From: Tubiluchus corallicola
Lineage: Eukaryota > Priapulida > Priapulimorpha > Priapulimorphida > Tubiluchidae
Direction: 5' to 3'
DNA: 64,000 nucleotides
NCBI GenBank assembly: GCA_030141605.1
Contig: JAQGDQ010002409.1
Location: forward strand, 1-64,000
Shown: positions 1 through 10,650 of the stretch, one piece after another
Numbering within the stretch: position 1 is the first letter of the stretch
Layout of the letters: each line of letters starts with the position of its first letter
Program-made: the position numbers and the translations under genes
The notes under the pieces: model-generated
The model's database searches: none
What the model was told of the DNA's origin: nothing
Seen by the model: only the letters and a program-made list of their open reading frames with translations

Positions 1-2397
1 TTTTATGCTATTAATGTTGGAAATTTGAATAAAACAATATTTATAGAAGATAACTTTTGGGTATTACACAATTTCAAAGCATACGACGAATACGGTAATT
101 ATAATATAAGTAGGGGAAAAAACTCGTGGATAGACTATAACAGAGATAATATTACCTCTGACCCTGATGCAAACGGTGGAGTAATAACCAATGTGGTTGA
201 TGTAACCGTAGCTCCACACCCTGACCCAACTGTAACCAATAGATATTTAACCTTTAAACTTCAAACAGATTTTTTAGGTAACTTAGATAGTAGAAACTTA
301 GTAGTTGAAGCCCAACGTTATTTGACCATTGCCTACAAGACAGATGACAACTTGTTATTAGATTTAAGAGTAAAATTATGGGAAAAAAATGCTAATACCA
401 ACTTATCTACCAATGATTTTTTAAATATACCATTTGAAAATACAAACGGGTATTGGACAACTCAAACATTTGATTTACAAGAAATGTACCCTGATGTAGA
501 TTTTACAGATGGCACAAAAATAGAAAATATTCAACTACTTGCCTCAAGAGATGAAGACAAAGTTCTTATCAATCAAACAGGAACAATAAAAATCAGAGCG
601 CTAGTACTCAACTCTTCCCTTGATGTAGGAAACGATGAACGAAAATTTGTAACAATTAATGTAATAAAAGGAATAGAGAATGGAGGTTTAGAGCTGTCTG
701 TAGAGCCATTTATCCCACAGTTATCGCCTTCTATTTTTAGTTTATATACTCCTTACGATACCTTACAAGCATTTCACTTGGAAGACTTAAAGAGAAATAA
801 AGCCTATTTTTTAAAGGCTAATTTTCCATCAGAACACGAATTTGAAATTGACATTGTAGATGACAACATAATACTTGTAAACGAAGAAAAATGGGGAAAA
901 AATATAAGTTATCTACTACATCCAATGAGATTAGAATTAGATACAAATAATATATCTTTAAATGAAAAAGAATATATCGCACTATCCCCCAACTCCAATT
1001 TCAAAATAGAAAACATTCAAAAAAACATATATGAACAAACAAAAATAAGACTCAACTACACTTCCAATGAAGAAACCACAGCCGATATAGAAGTTGTTAC
1101 CATTAACAAAGATGGAACTGAAAACCCTCCCATTAGCATTGAAGCATCATTTCCTTCAACACAAGAAGAAGCAAATGGAAAAAGTTTTACAATAGATGAG
1201 TTAGATAGTTTAGATAGAAACAAAATAAAAAGCATTAAACTATCGAATGTTACAGGAACTCTCCAACTAATAACAATAGTAATGGGTAAAGATGCAGAGG
1301 GAGACAAGCAAGAATTAGTATCAACATATGAAAACAACCAATTAAAAATAAAATTAACTCCATTCGAAAGTGGATTGAATATAAATAATTTTAGTGCAAA
1401 AAAAACCTTAACCAAAGAAGTAATATTTATAGAAAACATTGAAGAAAATACTGCCGAAAACACCTACACCATTACCTTGCAACTACCTGATAATGAAGAC
1501 GTAGAAATTGATGTAATAAATGCACAGAATACATACGCAGGGAAAATAAAGTGGAGACATAAAGCACTTTATCATTATGCAAATAACGATTTAAAAAAGA
1601 TAAACTACGAAACAGAAAACGTAGACGAAGTTTTTTTCCTTCCTATGTACCCCGAAGAAATAGATTCCGCACTTTGTTTTATTGTAATAAAAGACCTTGC
1701 AACAATAGAAAACTATATGCAAGCCCCTTATATTAAAATACTTAAACTTCACCATTCTCTTTACAACAAAGATACTCTAAAATTTGCCTACTATACAGAA
1801 GACACTATCACAGCAACCATTAAGGCAAAAACAGTAAGCACCAATGCTTATGGTATTGTAACAGATGTTAAGAACGATACAATTAAATCTAATTTAAAAT
1901 TATCTCCCAATGAACATTCCCTCTTAGAAAAAGCAGAACTCAGCCTTTCTAACGTGTATAAAGATGGGGGCAACAATGAAATAACGGAAATAACCTTTTA
2001 TATAACAGAAGCAACTAAACCTTTATTATTTCAGCTTTACGAGCTTGTACTTGGAGATGGAGAACTGACCAGTCCGTATATTTTTGACGATGACAACTGG
2101 CTAGATGTTGGAATAAATAATGATTTTATAGACAGCCTATTCAATGATACCAAAATCCCTCAAAAAGACATCATCAGCTACGCATATATAACCGAGGAAA
2201 ATGAAATAAATGTAGAATTTAGCGAAGAAGGAGAAAAAATACTAACAGTATTTGACCTTACAGGACACAAAGAGTATGAAGCAAAGCTAATAGGCTCAAA
2301 ACACAGTTTCAAGTTAAATAAGCAAAAAGGCACTTATATAATAAATGCAATACAAACAGGAAAAAATGAATCTAAGAAAATTTTACTCAGCAAGTAA
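1..2397 (+). CDS. T9SS-secreted protein, 5' end outside window
   Basis: The frame is open from base 1, so the gene starts upstream and the TTG at 25 is probably internal. At least 798 residues are visible. The last 70 or so residues look like a type IX secretion type A sorting domain: a beta-rich stretch with LTVFDLTGHKEYE, then KGTYIINAIQTG and a terminal KKILLSK. This predicts export across the outer membrane and surface attachment or release. The body is Asn/Asp-rich and beta-predicted, without a catalytic motif I recognise; the early part resembles a jelly-roll carbohydrate-binding module. It lies 42 bp before susC in the same direction, so it is probably a surface glycan-binding or glycan-cleaving part of the locus. 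The sorting domain is well supported; the glycan role is inference. Confidence 0.75.
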   Translation, partial: FYAINVGNLNKTIFIEDNFWVLHNFKAYDEYGNYNISRGKNSWIDYNRDNITSDPDANGGVITNVVDVTVAPHPDPTVTNRYLTFKLQTDFLGNLDSRNLVVEAQRYLTIAYKTDDNLLLDLRVKLWEKNANTNLSTNDFLNIPFENTNGYWTTQTFDLQEMYPDVDFTDGTKIENIQLLASRDEDKVLINQTGTIKIRALVLNSSLDVGNDERKFVTINVIKGIENGGLELSVEPFIPQLSPSIFSLYTPYDTLQAFHLEDLKRNKAYFLKANFPSEHEFEIDIVDDNIILVNEEKWGKNISYLLHPMRLELDTNNISLNEKEYIALSPNSNFKIENIQKNIYEQTKIRLNYTSNEETTADIEVVTINKDGTENPPISIEASFPSTQEEANGKSFTIDELDSLDRNKIKSIKLSNVTGTLQLITIVMGKDAEGDKQELVSTYENNQLKIKLTPFESGLNINNFSAKKTLTKEVIFIENIEENTAENTYTITLQLPDNEDVEIDVINAQNTYAGKIKWRHKALYHYANNDLKKINYETENVDEVFFLPMYPEEIDSALCFIVIKDLATIENYMQAPYIKILKLHHSLYNKDTLKFAYYTEDTITATIKAKTVSTNAYGIVTDVKNDTIKSNLKLSPNEHSLLEKAELSLSNVYKDGGNNEITEITFYITEATKPLLFQLYELVLGDGELTSPYIFDDDNWLDVGINNDFIDSLFNDTKIPQKDIISYAYITEENEINVEFSEEGEKILTVFDLTGHKEYEAKLIGSKHSFKLNKQKGTYIINAIQTGKNESKKILLSK

Positions 2398-2439
2398 CCT
2401 TTCAATTGTAAAAATTTCGTCTGATTTGGAGTTAAAATT

Positions 2440-5400
2440 ATGAAACAAATTACATTACTAATAGTTTGCCTAAACCTATTTCAATTAACAGCTTACAGCC
2501 AAAAAACCATTTCAGGAGTTGTAAGAGACAAAAATGGTGAACCCTTAATAGGAGCAACAGTAGCAGAAGAAGGCACAAATAATGGAGCTATTACTAACAA
2601 TTTCGGCAACTATACTATAACATTACAAGGAGAAAAAGAAGCAGTTCTAAAATTTTCGTTTATTGGGTTTCAAGAGCAAGAAATACTAGTAGACAACAGA
2701 ACTACTATCAACGTAAGCTTGCAAGAGGAAGTTCAATACTTGGAAGAAGTAGTGGCTATTGGCTATCAAACTACTACACGCAAAGATGTAACTACCGCTA
2801 TATCGTCAGTAAAAGCAGAAGTTTTTGAAGAAAGAGCTATAACAAGTGTAGAAGAAGTTTTACAAGGAACTGCACCGGGAGTAGAAGTAGTTACAGGTTC
2901 TGGAGAACCCGGAAGTTCCCCCACAGTTACTATTAGAGGAACTTCTTCTATGTTAGCAAGTAGCGCCCCTCTTTATATAGTAGACGGAGTACCTGTAGAT
3001 GAAATTGATTTTATTCCTCCAAATGAAATAAAAGATATCCAAATACTTAAAGATGCTTCTTCTACTGCTATATATGGAGCAAGAGCATCAAATGGAGTAG
3101 TGCTAATTACCACATTGAGTGGAGAAAAAGGAAAAACAAAAATAACTTATAATAGTTTTTTAACTATTCAAGAAAAACCTAAAAGAATAGGTGTATTAAA
3201 CTCCACCCAATACGATGATTTAATTGCAGAAGCCAGATGGAATCGTATCACCGACAATCAAAAATCGGGCTTAGGCTATACTGTGTGGAGAAATACAGAC
3301 TACTTAAATAACTATATGCAACTCGAAAATTATAGAGATGAAACAGGTAATTTTCTTTACAATACTGACTGGCAGGATGAAGTATTTCGCACTGCCGCTA
3401 AACAAAATCACCAACTTACTATGTCTAGTGGAACAGATAAATTAAATTACTTTCTTTCTCTTACTTATCTAAACGATAAAGGGATTATTGAAAAAACCCA
3501 ATACGATAGATTTAACCTGAGATTTAAGATAAATGCTAATCTAACTAATTGGTTCGACTTATTTGCTAATATAACTTTTACAAAAGCCCAAAATGACAAG
3601 GTGAAAGACCTTATGAAATCGGCTTTATTAACACCCCCTTTTATTCCTGTTTACAATGAAGATGGTACTTTTGGTAGCAACCCATTATCTGATGCCAACA
3701 ACCCAGTAGCAGAAATTTATGGAAAAGACAATATTGTAGACGACCATAATTACTTAGCCAACATAAGAGGAGAAATTAAGATAATGAAAGGACTTCAATA
3801 CAAACCTTCGTTTTCTTACACAGGTAAATTTTCGCGAAACGAAATATTTATAGATCCTTTCAGTACAGAGTATGGACGTGAAGTAGTGGGAGAGGTGTCT
3901 GTGAAAAACACATTCAAAGAAGTGTACAACGTCCAAAACCTTTTCACATACAATAAAAAGGTACTACTACATTCATTTAATTTATTGCTCGGACACGAAG
4001 CAGAATTTAGAAGAACAGAAATAAGTGAAGCTACTGGACGTGGACTGCCCAACTCTACAAACAAAAGTATATCCAATGCTGCTACTATCATAAGTGCTAC
4101 TGACGATTTTATAGAAGCTGCCCTTTTATCTCATTTCGCAAGCATAAGATATGATTATAACAAAACATACTATGCCACTTTTAATATACGTCGCGATGGC
4201 TCTTCTAGGTTTGGTAGGTCAAATCAGTTTGCTGTATTTCCATCAGTTTCTCTTGCTTGGAGAGCCTCTAACCTAACAGCCATAAAAAAGATAAAACATA
4301 TAATTTCTGATTTGAAAATAAGAGGAGGATATGGCGAAACAGGAAATCAAAAAATAGAAGATTATAAAGCTTATATGCTCTATACCTTTGGAGCAAATTA
4401 CCCTATTGGAGGAACTATATACCCCGGTGCTGAACCAAAACAATTTGGCTTGCCCGACCTTAAATGGGAAAGCTCTAAACAATTTAATGGGGGGATAGAT
4501 GTAGGGCTATTCAAAAATGGAAGAATATGGCTAACCGTAGATGGTTATCATATAAAAACAGAAGATATGTTAGTCGCAGTTAACTTAGAAAGATCCAACG
4601 GAGTAGATTATAAGATAACAACCAATATGGGAAGCCTTGAAAACTATGGCTGGGAGATGGAAGTGCAATCAAAAAATATTGTAAAAGGAAAATTTAAATG
4701 GGACACAAACCTTAATCTTAGTGCCAATAGAAACAAAGTACTATCAATAAAAGGAGGAGATAATGACAACCAATGGGGAGGCCTAGCCAGTGGTGCCAAT
4801 CAAATGAGAGTAGGATACCCTTTGGGGATTTTCTGGGGACGAACAGCCATAGGCATAGACGAAGAGGGCAATGTACTTTATGACGATAGTGGTCAAGATA
4901 TGATAGGAGACCCCAATCCCAAATTAACAGGAGGGATGACAAATAATTTTACCTACAAAAATATTACATTAAGCATTTTTCTACAAGGAGCTTACGACTT
5001 TGATATTTACAATAGCACTTATCGTACTCTGATAGGTATGAGAAATTATAACAATCAACATACTGATGCATTAGGAAGATGGAAAGAAAACGGAGCAAAT
5101 ACAAATCTTACCATACCACGACCAGAATTTATTGCAGATGTTGATGATATAGATAGCGACGAGGCTAACAATTACAGTGTATCCACTCGTTTTATTGAAG
5201 ATGCTTCCTTCTTGAGGATAAAAAATATAACCCTGTCCTATAGGTTTAATAAAAAAATTACAAAACACTTAAAAGTAAACGGACTAAGAATATATTGTAC
5301 GGTAACCAACTTGTATACTTTTACAAACTACACTGGCAATGACCCCGAAATAAACTGGGGTGCAGGCGATGGAAATACAAATTACGATAAAGGTATAGAC

Positions 5401-5457
5401 TCATTCAACTATCCTATTACAAGAAGTTATACACTAGGTTTAAATTTTAATTTTTAA
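2440..5457 (+). CDS. susC: SusC-like TonB-dependent outer-membrane receptor
   Basis: 1005 residues, normal for the SusC/RagA family. A signal peptide (about residues 1-20) is followed by a carboxypeptidase-regulatory-like domain (about 22-105, GVVRDKNGEPLIGATV), a TonB plug domain (about 115-225, with VTIRGTSSM and IYGARASNGVVLI) and a long 22-strand-type barrel ending in an aromatic residue (LGLNFNF). In this family the barrel imports oligosaccharides into the periplasm using TonB energy, capped by SusD. The gene is followed 23 bp later by susD, which fixes the assignment. The substrate cannot be read from SusC alone; the downstream sulfatases and beta-mannosidase suggest a sulfated mannose-containing glycan. 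The symbol is a family label. Confidence 0.96.
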   Translation: MKQITLLIVCLNLFQLTAYSQKTISGVVRDKNGEPLIGATVAEEGTNNGAITNNFGNYTITLQGEKEAVLKFSFIGFQEQEILVDNRTTINVSLQEEVQYLEEVVAIGYQTTTRKDVTTAISSVKAEVFEERAITSVEEVLQGTAPGVEVVTGSGEPGSSPTVTIRGTSSMLASSAPLYIVDGVPVDEIDFIPPNEIKDIQILKDASSTAIYGARASNGVVLITTLSGEKGKTKITYNSFLTIQEKPKRIGVLNSTQYDDLIAEARWNRITDNQKSGLGYTVWRNTDYLNNYMQLENYRDETGNFLYNTDWQDEVFRTAAKQNHQLTMSSGTDKLNYFLSLTYLNDKGIIEKTQYDRFNLRFKINANLTNWFDLFANITFTKAQNDKVKDLMKSALLTPPFIPVYNEDGTFGSNPLSDANNPVAEIYGKDNIVDDHNYLANIRGEIKIMKGLQYKPSFSYTGKFSRNEIFIDPFSTEYGREVVGEVSVKNTFKEVYNVQNLFTYNKKVLLHSFNLLLGHEAEFRRTEISEATGRGLPNSTNKSISNAATIISATDDFIEAALLSHFASIRYDYNKTYYATFNIRRDGSSRFGRSNQFAVFPSVSLAWRASNLTAIKKIKHIISDLKIRGGYGETGNQKIEDYKAYMLYTFGANYPIGGTIYPGAEPKQFGLPDLKWESSKQFNGGIDVGLFKNGRIWLTVDGYHIKTEDMLVAVNLERSNGVDYKITTNMGSLENYGWEMEVQSKNIVKGKFKWDTNLNLSANRNKVLSIKGGDNDNQWGGLASGANQMRVGYPLGIFWGRTAIGIDEEGNVLYDDSGQDMIGDPNPKLTGGMTNNFTYKNITLSIFLQGAYDFDIYNSTYRTLIGMRNYNNQHTDALGRWKENGANTNLTIPRPEFIADVDDIDSDEANNYSVSTRFIEDASFLRIKNITLSYRFNKKITKHLKVNGLRIYCTVTNLYTFTNYTGNDPEINWGAGDGNTNYDKGIDSFNYPITRSYTLGLNFNF

Positions 5458-5480
5458 ATTGAATTAAATCCTTATTTAAT

Positions 5481-6947
5481 ATGAAGTTTTTATCTCTAAT
5501 TACAATAATAGCTGTAATAATAGGAACATCTTGCACCAAAGATTTCTTAGATTTGAAGCCTCGCAACGATGTTATTTTAGAAGACTTCTTCAAAACAACA
5601 GAAGACGCAGAAGCAGCCTTAATTGGCTGTTATGCTTCTTTTCATAAAAATGACTATTACAGAAAAAATTTCCCGTATTATATAGATTTATTGGGACAAA
5701 CTGCCAACCCTCAATCATCTGATAATGCTGCCAAAAACCTTAAACAATTTCAAAGTTTAAAGAACAATGGGAAATTGCACAATTTATGGGTTGTGTTTTA
5801 TCAATCTATTGCTAACACTAATTTTTTATTAAAATATATTGATGGTATTGAAAGTATCAAACTGGATACAGACAATTACAGAGAAGAAATAAAAGCAGAA
5901 GCTCGGTTCATTAGGGCTTTAAACTACTATTTCCTTGTACAGCTATTTGAAACAGTCCCTATTATTGTTGAACCTCTGGAAGAATTTACAAATTTAGATA
6001 ATTATCCCTACGAAGGGTTAAACTCTGAGCGTAATATATATAGCGTAATTGTAACAGACCTGAATTACGCCAAGAAATGGCTGCCCGAAGAGCATAAGTC
6101 AGCAAGTGGCATCCCTAATAATGCTAAAACTAGGGGCAGAGCTGTAAAAGGTGCAGCTATGGCTCTATTAGCAAAGGTCTATGCTTCTATCGCTTCAATG
6201 AAGGTAGAAGGGTTTGACGTGGATGCTTGCTGGGCAAATTGTATTTTATATTGCGATAGTGTTATCAAGTCTCCATTATATGAGTTGATAACAGACTATG
6301 ACGACTTATTTAAAATAGGTTCTGAAAATTTAAAAGAATCTATATTAGAGATACAATTTTCTACCCAAGCAGGTTCTAATATGGCATACAACAGCTTACC
6401 ATACCCTTATGTAGAAACCACGTGGGAGAAAGAATACAGACCTTCTAAAAGTGTCTTAAATTTGTTTGAAAATGAAAGCACAGTTAGGCACAAAGCCTCT
6501 TTTATAAAAGGAATTTCTGGAGCATCTTCAGATACCACCTTTCACCGATTCAAGTCAAGAGAATCAGCAGGAGGGAATAGTCCTGATAATTTTATAGCAA
6601 TAAGACTTGCAGACATTATACTACTACAAGCAGAAGCACTCTGCGAAGTATATGCTTTGCCTGCCAAATCGGCAGAGTTGCTCAATAGCATTAGGGCAAG
6701 AGCAGGAATGAATGAATATGAATATCCAGTAGACTTGCCAACCAAAAAAGAATTAAGAAGAGCAATACATTTAGAAAGATTAATAGAGTTAAACTTAGAG
6801 GGACATTCGTGGTTCGACAAAAAACGCTGGACAAGAGGTGAGCTAACTGTAAACGATTTTGACAAAATAGACGAAACAGGAGTAGTAATGCCAATACCTA
6901 ATAAAGTCAAAAATAATAACCCTGCTATTGCAGAACAATTAAAATAG
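5481..6947 (+). CDS. susD: SusD/RagB-like surface glycan-binding lipoprotein
   Basis: 488 residues. A lipoprotein signal peptide ends in GTSC (Cys at about residue 18), and the mature start CTKDFLDLKPRNDV is typical of SusD. The N-terminal helical TPR-like part (RAEARFIRALNYYFLVQLFE-type region) and the C-terminal SusD domain (RLADIILLQAEALCE, LNSIRARAG, RAIHLERLIELNLEGHSWFD) are complete. SusD proteins bind the glycan at the cell surface and form the lid of the SusC transporter. The gene is 23 bp after susC and 2 bp before the esterase gene, so the three are co-transcribed. Family assignment is certain; ligand unknown. Confidence 0.96.
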   Translation: MKFLSLITIIAVIIGTSCTKDFLDLKPRNDVILEDFFKTTEDAEAALIGCYASFHKNDYYRKNFPYYIDLLGQTANPQSSDNAAKNLKQFQSLKNNGKLHNLWVVFYQSIANTNFLLKYIDGIESIKLDTDNYREEIKAEARFIRALNYYFLVQLFETVPIIVEPLEEFTNLDNYPYEGLNSERNIYSVIVTDLNYAKKWLPEEHKSASGIPNNAKTRGRAVKGAAMALLAKVYASIASMKVEGFDVDACWANCILYCDSVIKSPLYELITDYDDLFKIGSENLKESILEIQFSTQAGSNMAYNSLPYPYVETTWEKEYRPSKSVLNLFENESTVRHKASFIKGISGASSDTTFHRFKSRESAGGNSPDNFIAIRLADIILLQAEALCEVYALPAKSAELLNSIRARAGMNEYEYPVDLPTKKELRRAIHLERLIELNLEGHSWFDKKRWTRGELTVNDFDKIDETGVVMPIPNKVKNNNPAIAEQLK

Positions 6948-6949
6948 AA

Positions 6950-7927
6950 ATGAAAAAAATACTACTAACAAGTCTTATTTTAGCAAGTGCAACATTTAGC
7001 TTTTCCAATAAACAGGAGAACGGACAAAAGAAAAAGAACAAGAAACAAAAACAGTCTCAAACCTACAAAGTACAACCCACCTATGAAAATGTACCCTATG
7101 GACAGCACAAACGGAATACATTAGACTTTTATCAAGCAAAATCTGATAGCCCTACACCCGTTGCTATCTACATTCATGGAGGTGGATTTGTAAACGGCAG
7201 TAAAAAAGGAATACAACACTCAGAAGTCAAACAATTATTAGACCATAAAATTTCTGTAACTGCCATTAATTACCCATTTTTAGATGATGATACTGACTTA
7301 TTAGAAATATTGTATTCCATTGCAAGGGCTGTGCAGTTTGTTAGATTCAATGCTGAAAAATGGAACATAGAAAAAACCCGCATAGCAGGTTTTGGAGGTT
7401 CTGCAGGTGCAGGTTCTTCCCTTTGGCTTGCCTATAATAAGGATTTGGAAGACCCTCTAAATATAGACCCAATACTAAGAGAATCATCAAAATTGCAAGT
7501 AATTGCACTTAAAAATACGCAAGCTACTTACGACTTTGAAAAATGGATAGAAATAGTAGGAGATGAAACAGGAGAGCTACTTGAAGAATCAGAAAACATT
7601 CAAAAGAAATTAAAAATATATGGGCTGAAAAGTAAAGAAGAAATTTACACAGAAAAAGGAAAAACTATAAGAAAGAAGCTAGATATGTTATCATTTATGA
7701 CAAAAAAAGAAGCTCCTATCTTTTTATTTAATAACATCTCCTGTAAGAAACCCACACAACGTGGTCAGTATGTACATCACCCAAATCATTCGAAACGTAT
7801 AAAAGAACAATGCAATAAATTGGGAATAGAATGTGAAATAATATTGAAGTGCGAACAACCAAACATCTCTAAGGAAGAAGCAAATAAAAGAAAGATAGAT
7901 TTCTTAATTAAGCATTTAACAAAATAA
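6950..7927 (+). CDS. Exported alpha/beta-hydrolase, probable carbohydrate esterase
   Basis: 325 residues with a cleavable signal peptide (about 1-19), then a Lys/Gln-rich linker (about 24-40). The hydrolase domain has an oxyanion-hole HGGG motif (about residue 75) and a nucleophile elbow FGGSAGAGSS with Ser at residue 151. A His in YVHHPNHSKRI is the likely catalytic base; the acidic member is not obvious. Relatives in polysaccharide loci remove acetyl or other acyl groups from glycans. It starts 2 bp after susD and precedes a GH2 gene, which fits deacylation before glycosidase attack. Bond specificity cannot be read from sequence. It might also be a lipase-like carboxylesterase, but the context favours carbohydrate. 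Confidence 0.85.
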   Translation: MKKILLTSLILASATFSFSNKQENGQKKKNKKQKQSQTYKVQPTYENVPYGQHKRNTLDFYQAKSDSPTPVAIYIHGGGFVNGSKKGIQHSEVKQLLDHKISVTAINYPFLDDDTDLLEILYSIARAVQFVRFNAEKWNIEKTRIAGFGGSAGAGSSLWLAYNKDLEDPLNIDPILRESSKLQVIALKNTQATYDFEKWIEIVGDETGELLEESENIQKKLKIYGLKSKEEIYTEKGKTIRKKLDMLSFMTKKEAPIFLFNNISCKKPTQRGQYVHHPNHSKRIKEQCNKLGIECEIILKCEQPNISKEEANKRKIDFLIKHLTK

Positions 7928-8005
7928 AGATAAATTTTTGATATTAGAACTAATCATAGATTTATGCCTTCGTAACAAATTAAATATTTAACTACAAATA
8001 TAAAG

Positions 8006-10612
8006 ATGAAACAAAAAAGACTATTTAATTTAAGAAAAATAATAGGAATAACTTCTCTAATATTTAGTATAAATTGTATTGCAAATGACAAAAAAGAACA
8101 AACAGAAATAGTTTTACACAACAACTGGACTTTCGCACAAAGCGATAAGCAAGAATGGAAAAATGCCACTGTTCCCGGATGTGTACATACTGACCTACTA
8201 AACAATAAAATAATCAAAGACCCTTTCTTTGCAGCTAATGAAAAAAATCAGCAATGGATAGATAAAAAAGATTGGATATACAAAACAACATTTAACATAG
8301 AAGAAGACCTACTTAATTTTGACAATGCCGATTTGATATTCGAAGGAATAGATACTTATTCTGATATTTACCTCAATGGAGAAAAAATATTGACTACAAA
8401 CAATATGTTTTTATCGTGGGAGAAGCAAGTAAAAGACAAATTGAAAAAAGAAGAAAATGAATTGAAAGTATATTTTCACTCCCCAATAAAAATTGATGAA
8501 CCCAAATGGGATGCTTTGGGCTATCCATTATTTGCCATCAACGACCAATCAGAACTTGGTAAGATAGAAGATAAAAAACTAAGTGTATTTGCACGTAAAG
8601 CCCCTTATCATTACGGCTGGGACTGGGGTCCTCGTTTTGTAACATCAGGAATATGGCGACCTGTAAAACTTAGATTTTGGAACAGTGCAAAAATAAAGGA
8701 CGTTCATTACGTACAAAATAAAGTATCAGACAAGAAAGCAAAATTTACAACCTTCATTTCCATATCAGCAACAGAAGCAGCGAACAAAGCAACTATTAAA
8801 ATCATAAATGAAAATACAGCCAAAACCCTTGCTACAAAAGAAGTATTTTTAAAAGCTAATGAAAACAAGGTACAAATTGATTTTGAGATAGACAACCCAA
8901 AACTATGGTGGTCTAATGGGCTAGGAGAGCCTTACTTGTATGGTCTTAAAGTAGAGCTACATAAAGGAAATAAAGTTTTGGATATAGACAAAAAGAATAT
9001 AGGAATACGTACCATAAAACTCGTTCAAAACAAAGATGAAATAGGAAAATCATTTCATTTTGAACTAAACGGCATACCTGTATTTATGAAAGGTGCAAAC
9101 TACATACCCATAGACAATTTCTTAAACCGTGTTACACCCGAAAAATATGAACAAGTAGTACAAACAGCAGTAGATGCCAATATGAATATGTTAAGAGTTT
9201 GGGGAGGGGGTATTTATGAAAACAAAATATTTTACAACTTATGCGATAAGTACGGCATATTAGTATGGCAAGATTTTATGTTTGCTTGTAGCCTCTATCC
9301 CGGTGATGACGAATTTGTAGAAAATGTTAAAAAAGAAGTAACGCAAAATATTATCAGACTTAGAAACCACCCATCTATTGCCTTATGGTGTGGGAACAAC
9401 GAAATAGAGTGGGCTTGGAAAGGCTGGGGACTACAAAAACAATTCAAATGGTCTAAGAAAGACTCTTCAACCATTATCAACGATTATAACAGGATGTTTA
9501 ACGAAATTATCCCTCATCTCATACAACAATATGACAATCGCGACTATTGGTCTTCATCTCCTTCATTTGACAAATATGGAAAGCATCTGGACACCTTTGG
9601 CGACCGCCATCTGTGGGATGTATGGAAAGGAAGAAAAAATTGGAACTACTACAAAGACAATGTGCCACGCTTTATGAGTGAGTATGGATATCAAGGCTAC
9701 CCTGATATGAAAACTATTGAAACATTTACCAAGCCCGAAGATAGAAAACTTGGTACAGAAGCTATGCAATTTCACCAAAAAGCAAAATTAGGAAACAAGC
9801 GAATAAAAACAGGTGTGGAGAGAGAGTTTGGGCTGAACGACAAGGATTTTTCAGCATTCGTTTATCTATCTCAACTCTATCAAGCCTATGATGTAAAATT
9901 TGCCATTGAAACACATCGTAGAAACATGCCCTATTGTATGGGAACTCTTTATTGGCAGTTAAACGACTGCTACCCCGCTGCAAGCTGGGCAAGTGTAGAT
10001 TACAATGGCAGGTGGAAAGCTTTACATTATGCTGTAAAAGATATTTACAAAGATGTTATTGTTTCGACAACAGAAGATGACGGTAGATTAGGGATATTTG
10101 TCATTTCTGACAAGATAGAAGAAACACGAGCAGAACTAAAATTGAAACTTATTGACTTTGATGGGAAAACATTGTGGAAGAAGAAGCTCAAAACAACAAT
10201 TGCCCCACAATCAAGCAAAGAACATTACTCCATAGAAACAAATAAGATTATTGGTAAAAATGAGAAAAACAATATTGTATTAGTTGCAGAGCTTACTTCA
10301 AATAACAAGACATTACATAAAAGCCTATTTTACTTTATTCCTAGCAAAGAACTACAACTTTACAAAGATAATAGCATAACAAAAAGTATTACGAAAAAAG
10401 GAAATAACTATGAAATTACATTAACATCAAATAAATTAGCAAAAGGAGTATTTCTTTCCTTGAAGGAAGCAGATGGTAGTTGGTCAGACAACTACTTTGA
10501 CTTACTACCCAACGAAACAAAACGAATAATTCTAAAACCTAATAAAGAAATTAAAAACATAGAAAATGAAATACAAATTAGAACTTTGGCAGAGACTATT
10601 CTAAAAATATAA
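8006..10612 (+). CDS. GH2 beta-mannosidase
   Basis: 868 residues, matching bacterial beta-mannosidases of glycoside hydrolase family 2. The N-terminal hydrophobic segment (about 12-30) is a signal peptide. Then come the sugar-binding jelly roll (WTFAQSDKQEWKNATVPGCVHTDLL region), an Ig-like domain and the TIM barrel. The barrel carries the acid/base Glu466 in WCGNNEIEW and the nucleophile Glu559 in FMSEYGYQG; PYCMGTLYWQLNDCYPAASW also matches the beta-mannosidase branch rather than beta-galactosidase. It would remove terminal beta-linked mannose in the periplasm. Its place between the esterase and sulfatases suggests a substrate with beta-mannosyl residues. A relaxed GH2 specificity is possible. 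Confidence 0.92.
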   Translation: MKQKRLFNLRKIIGITSLIFSINCIANDKKEQTEIVLHNNWTFAQSDKQEWKNATVPGCVHTDLLNNKIIKDPFFAANEKNQQWIDKKDWIYKTTFNIEEDLLNFDNADLIFEGIDTYSDIYLNGEKILTTNNMFLSWEKQVKDKLKKEENELKVYFHSPIKIDEPKWDALGYPLFAINDQSELGKIEDKKLSVFARKAPYHYGWDWGPRFVTSGIWRPVKLRFWNSAKIKDVHYVQNKVSDKKAKFTTFISISATEAANKATIKIINENTAKTLATKEVFLKANENKVQIDFEIDNPKLWWSNGLGEPYLYGLKVELHKGNKVLDIDKKNIGIRTIKLVQNKDEIGKSFHFELNGIPVFMKGANYIPIDNFLNRVTPEKYEQVVQTAVDANMNMLRVWGGGIYENKIFYNLCDKYGILVWQDFMFACSLYPGDDEFVENVKKEVTQNIIRLRNHPSIALWCGNNEIEWAWKGWGLQKQFKWSKKDSSTIINDYNRMFNEIIPHLIQQYDNRDYWSSSPSFDKYGKHLDTFGDRHLWDVWKGRKNWNYYKDNVPRFMSEYGYQGYPDMKTIETFTKPEDRKLGTEAMQFHQKAKLGNKRIKTGVEREFGLNDKDFSAFVYLSQLYQAYDVKFAIETHRRNMPYCMGTLYWQLNDCYPAASWASVDYNGRWKALHYAVKDIYKDVIVSTTEDDGRLGIFVISDKIEETRAELKLKLIDFDGKTLWKKKLKTTIAPQSSKEHYSIETNKIIGKNEKNNIVLVAELTSNNKTLHKSLFYFIPSKELQLYKDNSITKSITKKGNNYEITLTSNKLAKGVFLSLKEADGSWSDNYFDLLPNETKRIILKPNKEIKNIENEIQIRTLAETILKI

Positions 10613-10650
10613 GTAAATATTAACAGAAAATTAACAACAACAAATACATT

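Noticed and set aside
1056-1463. 135-codon - frame opposite the T9SS protein
   Set aside because: Hydrophobic, Ser/Phe-rich product of reading AT-rich coding DNA backwards; the + frame is clearly coding.
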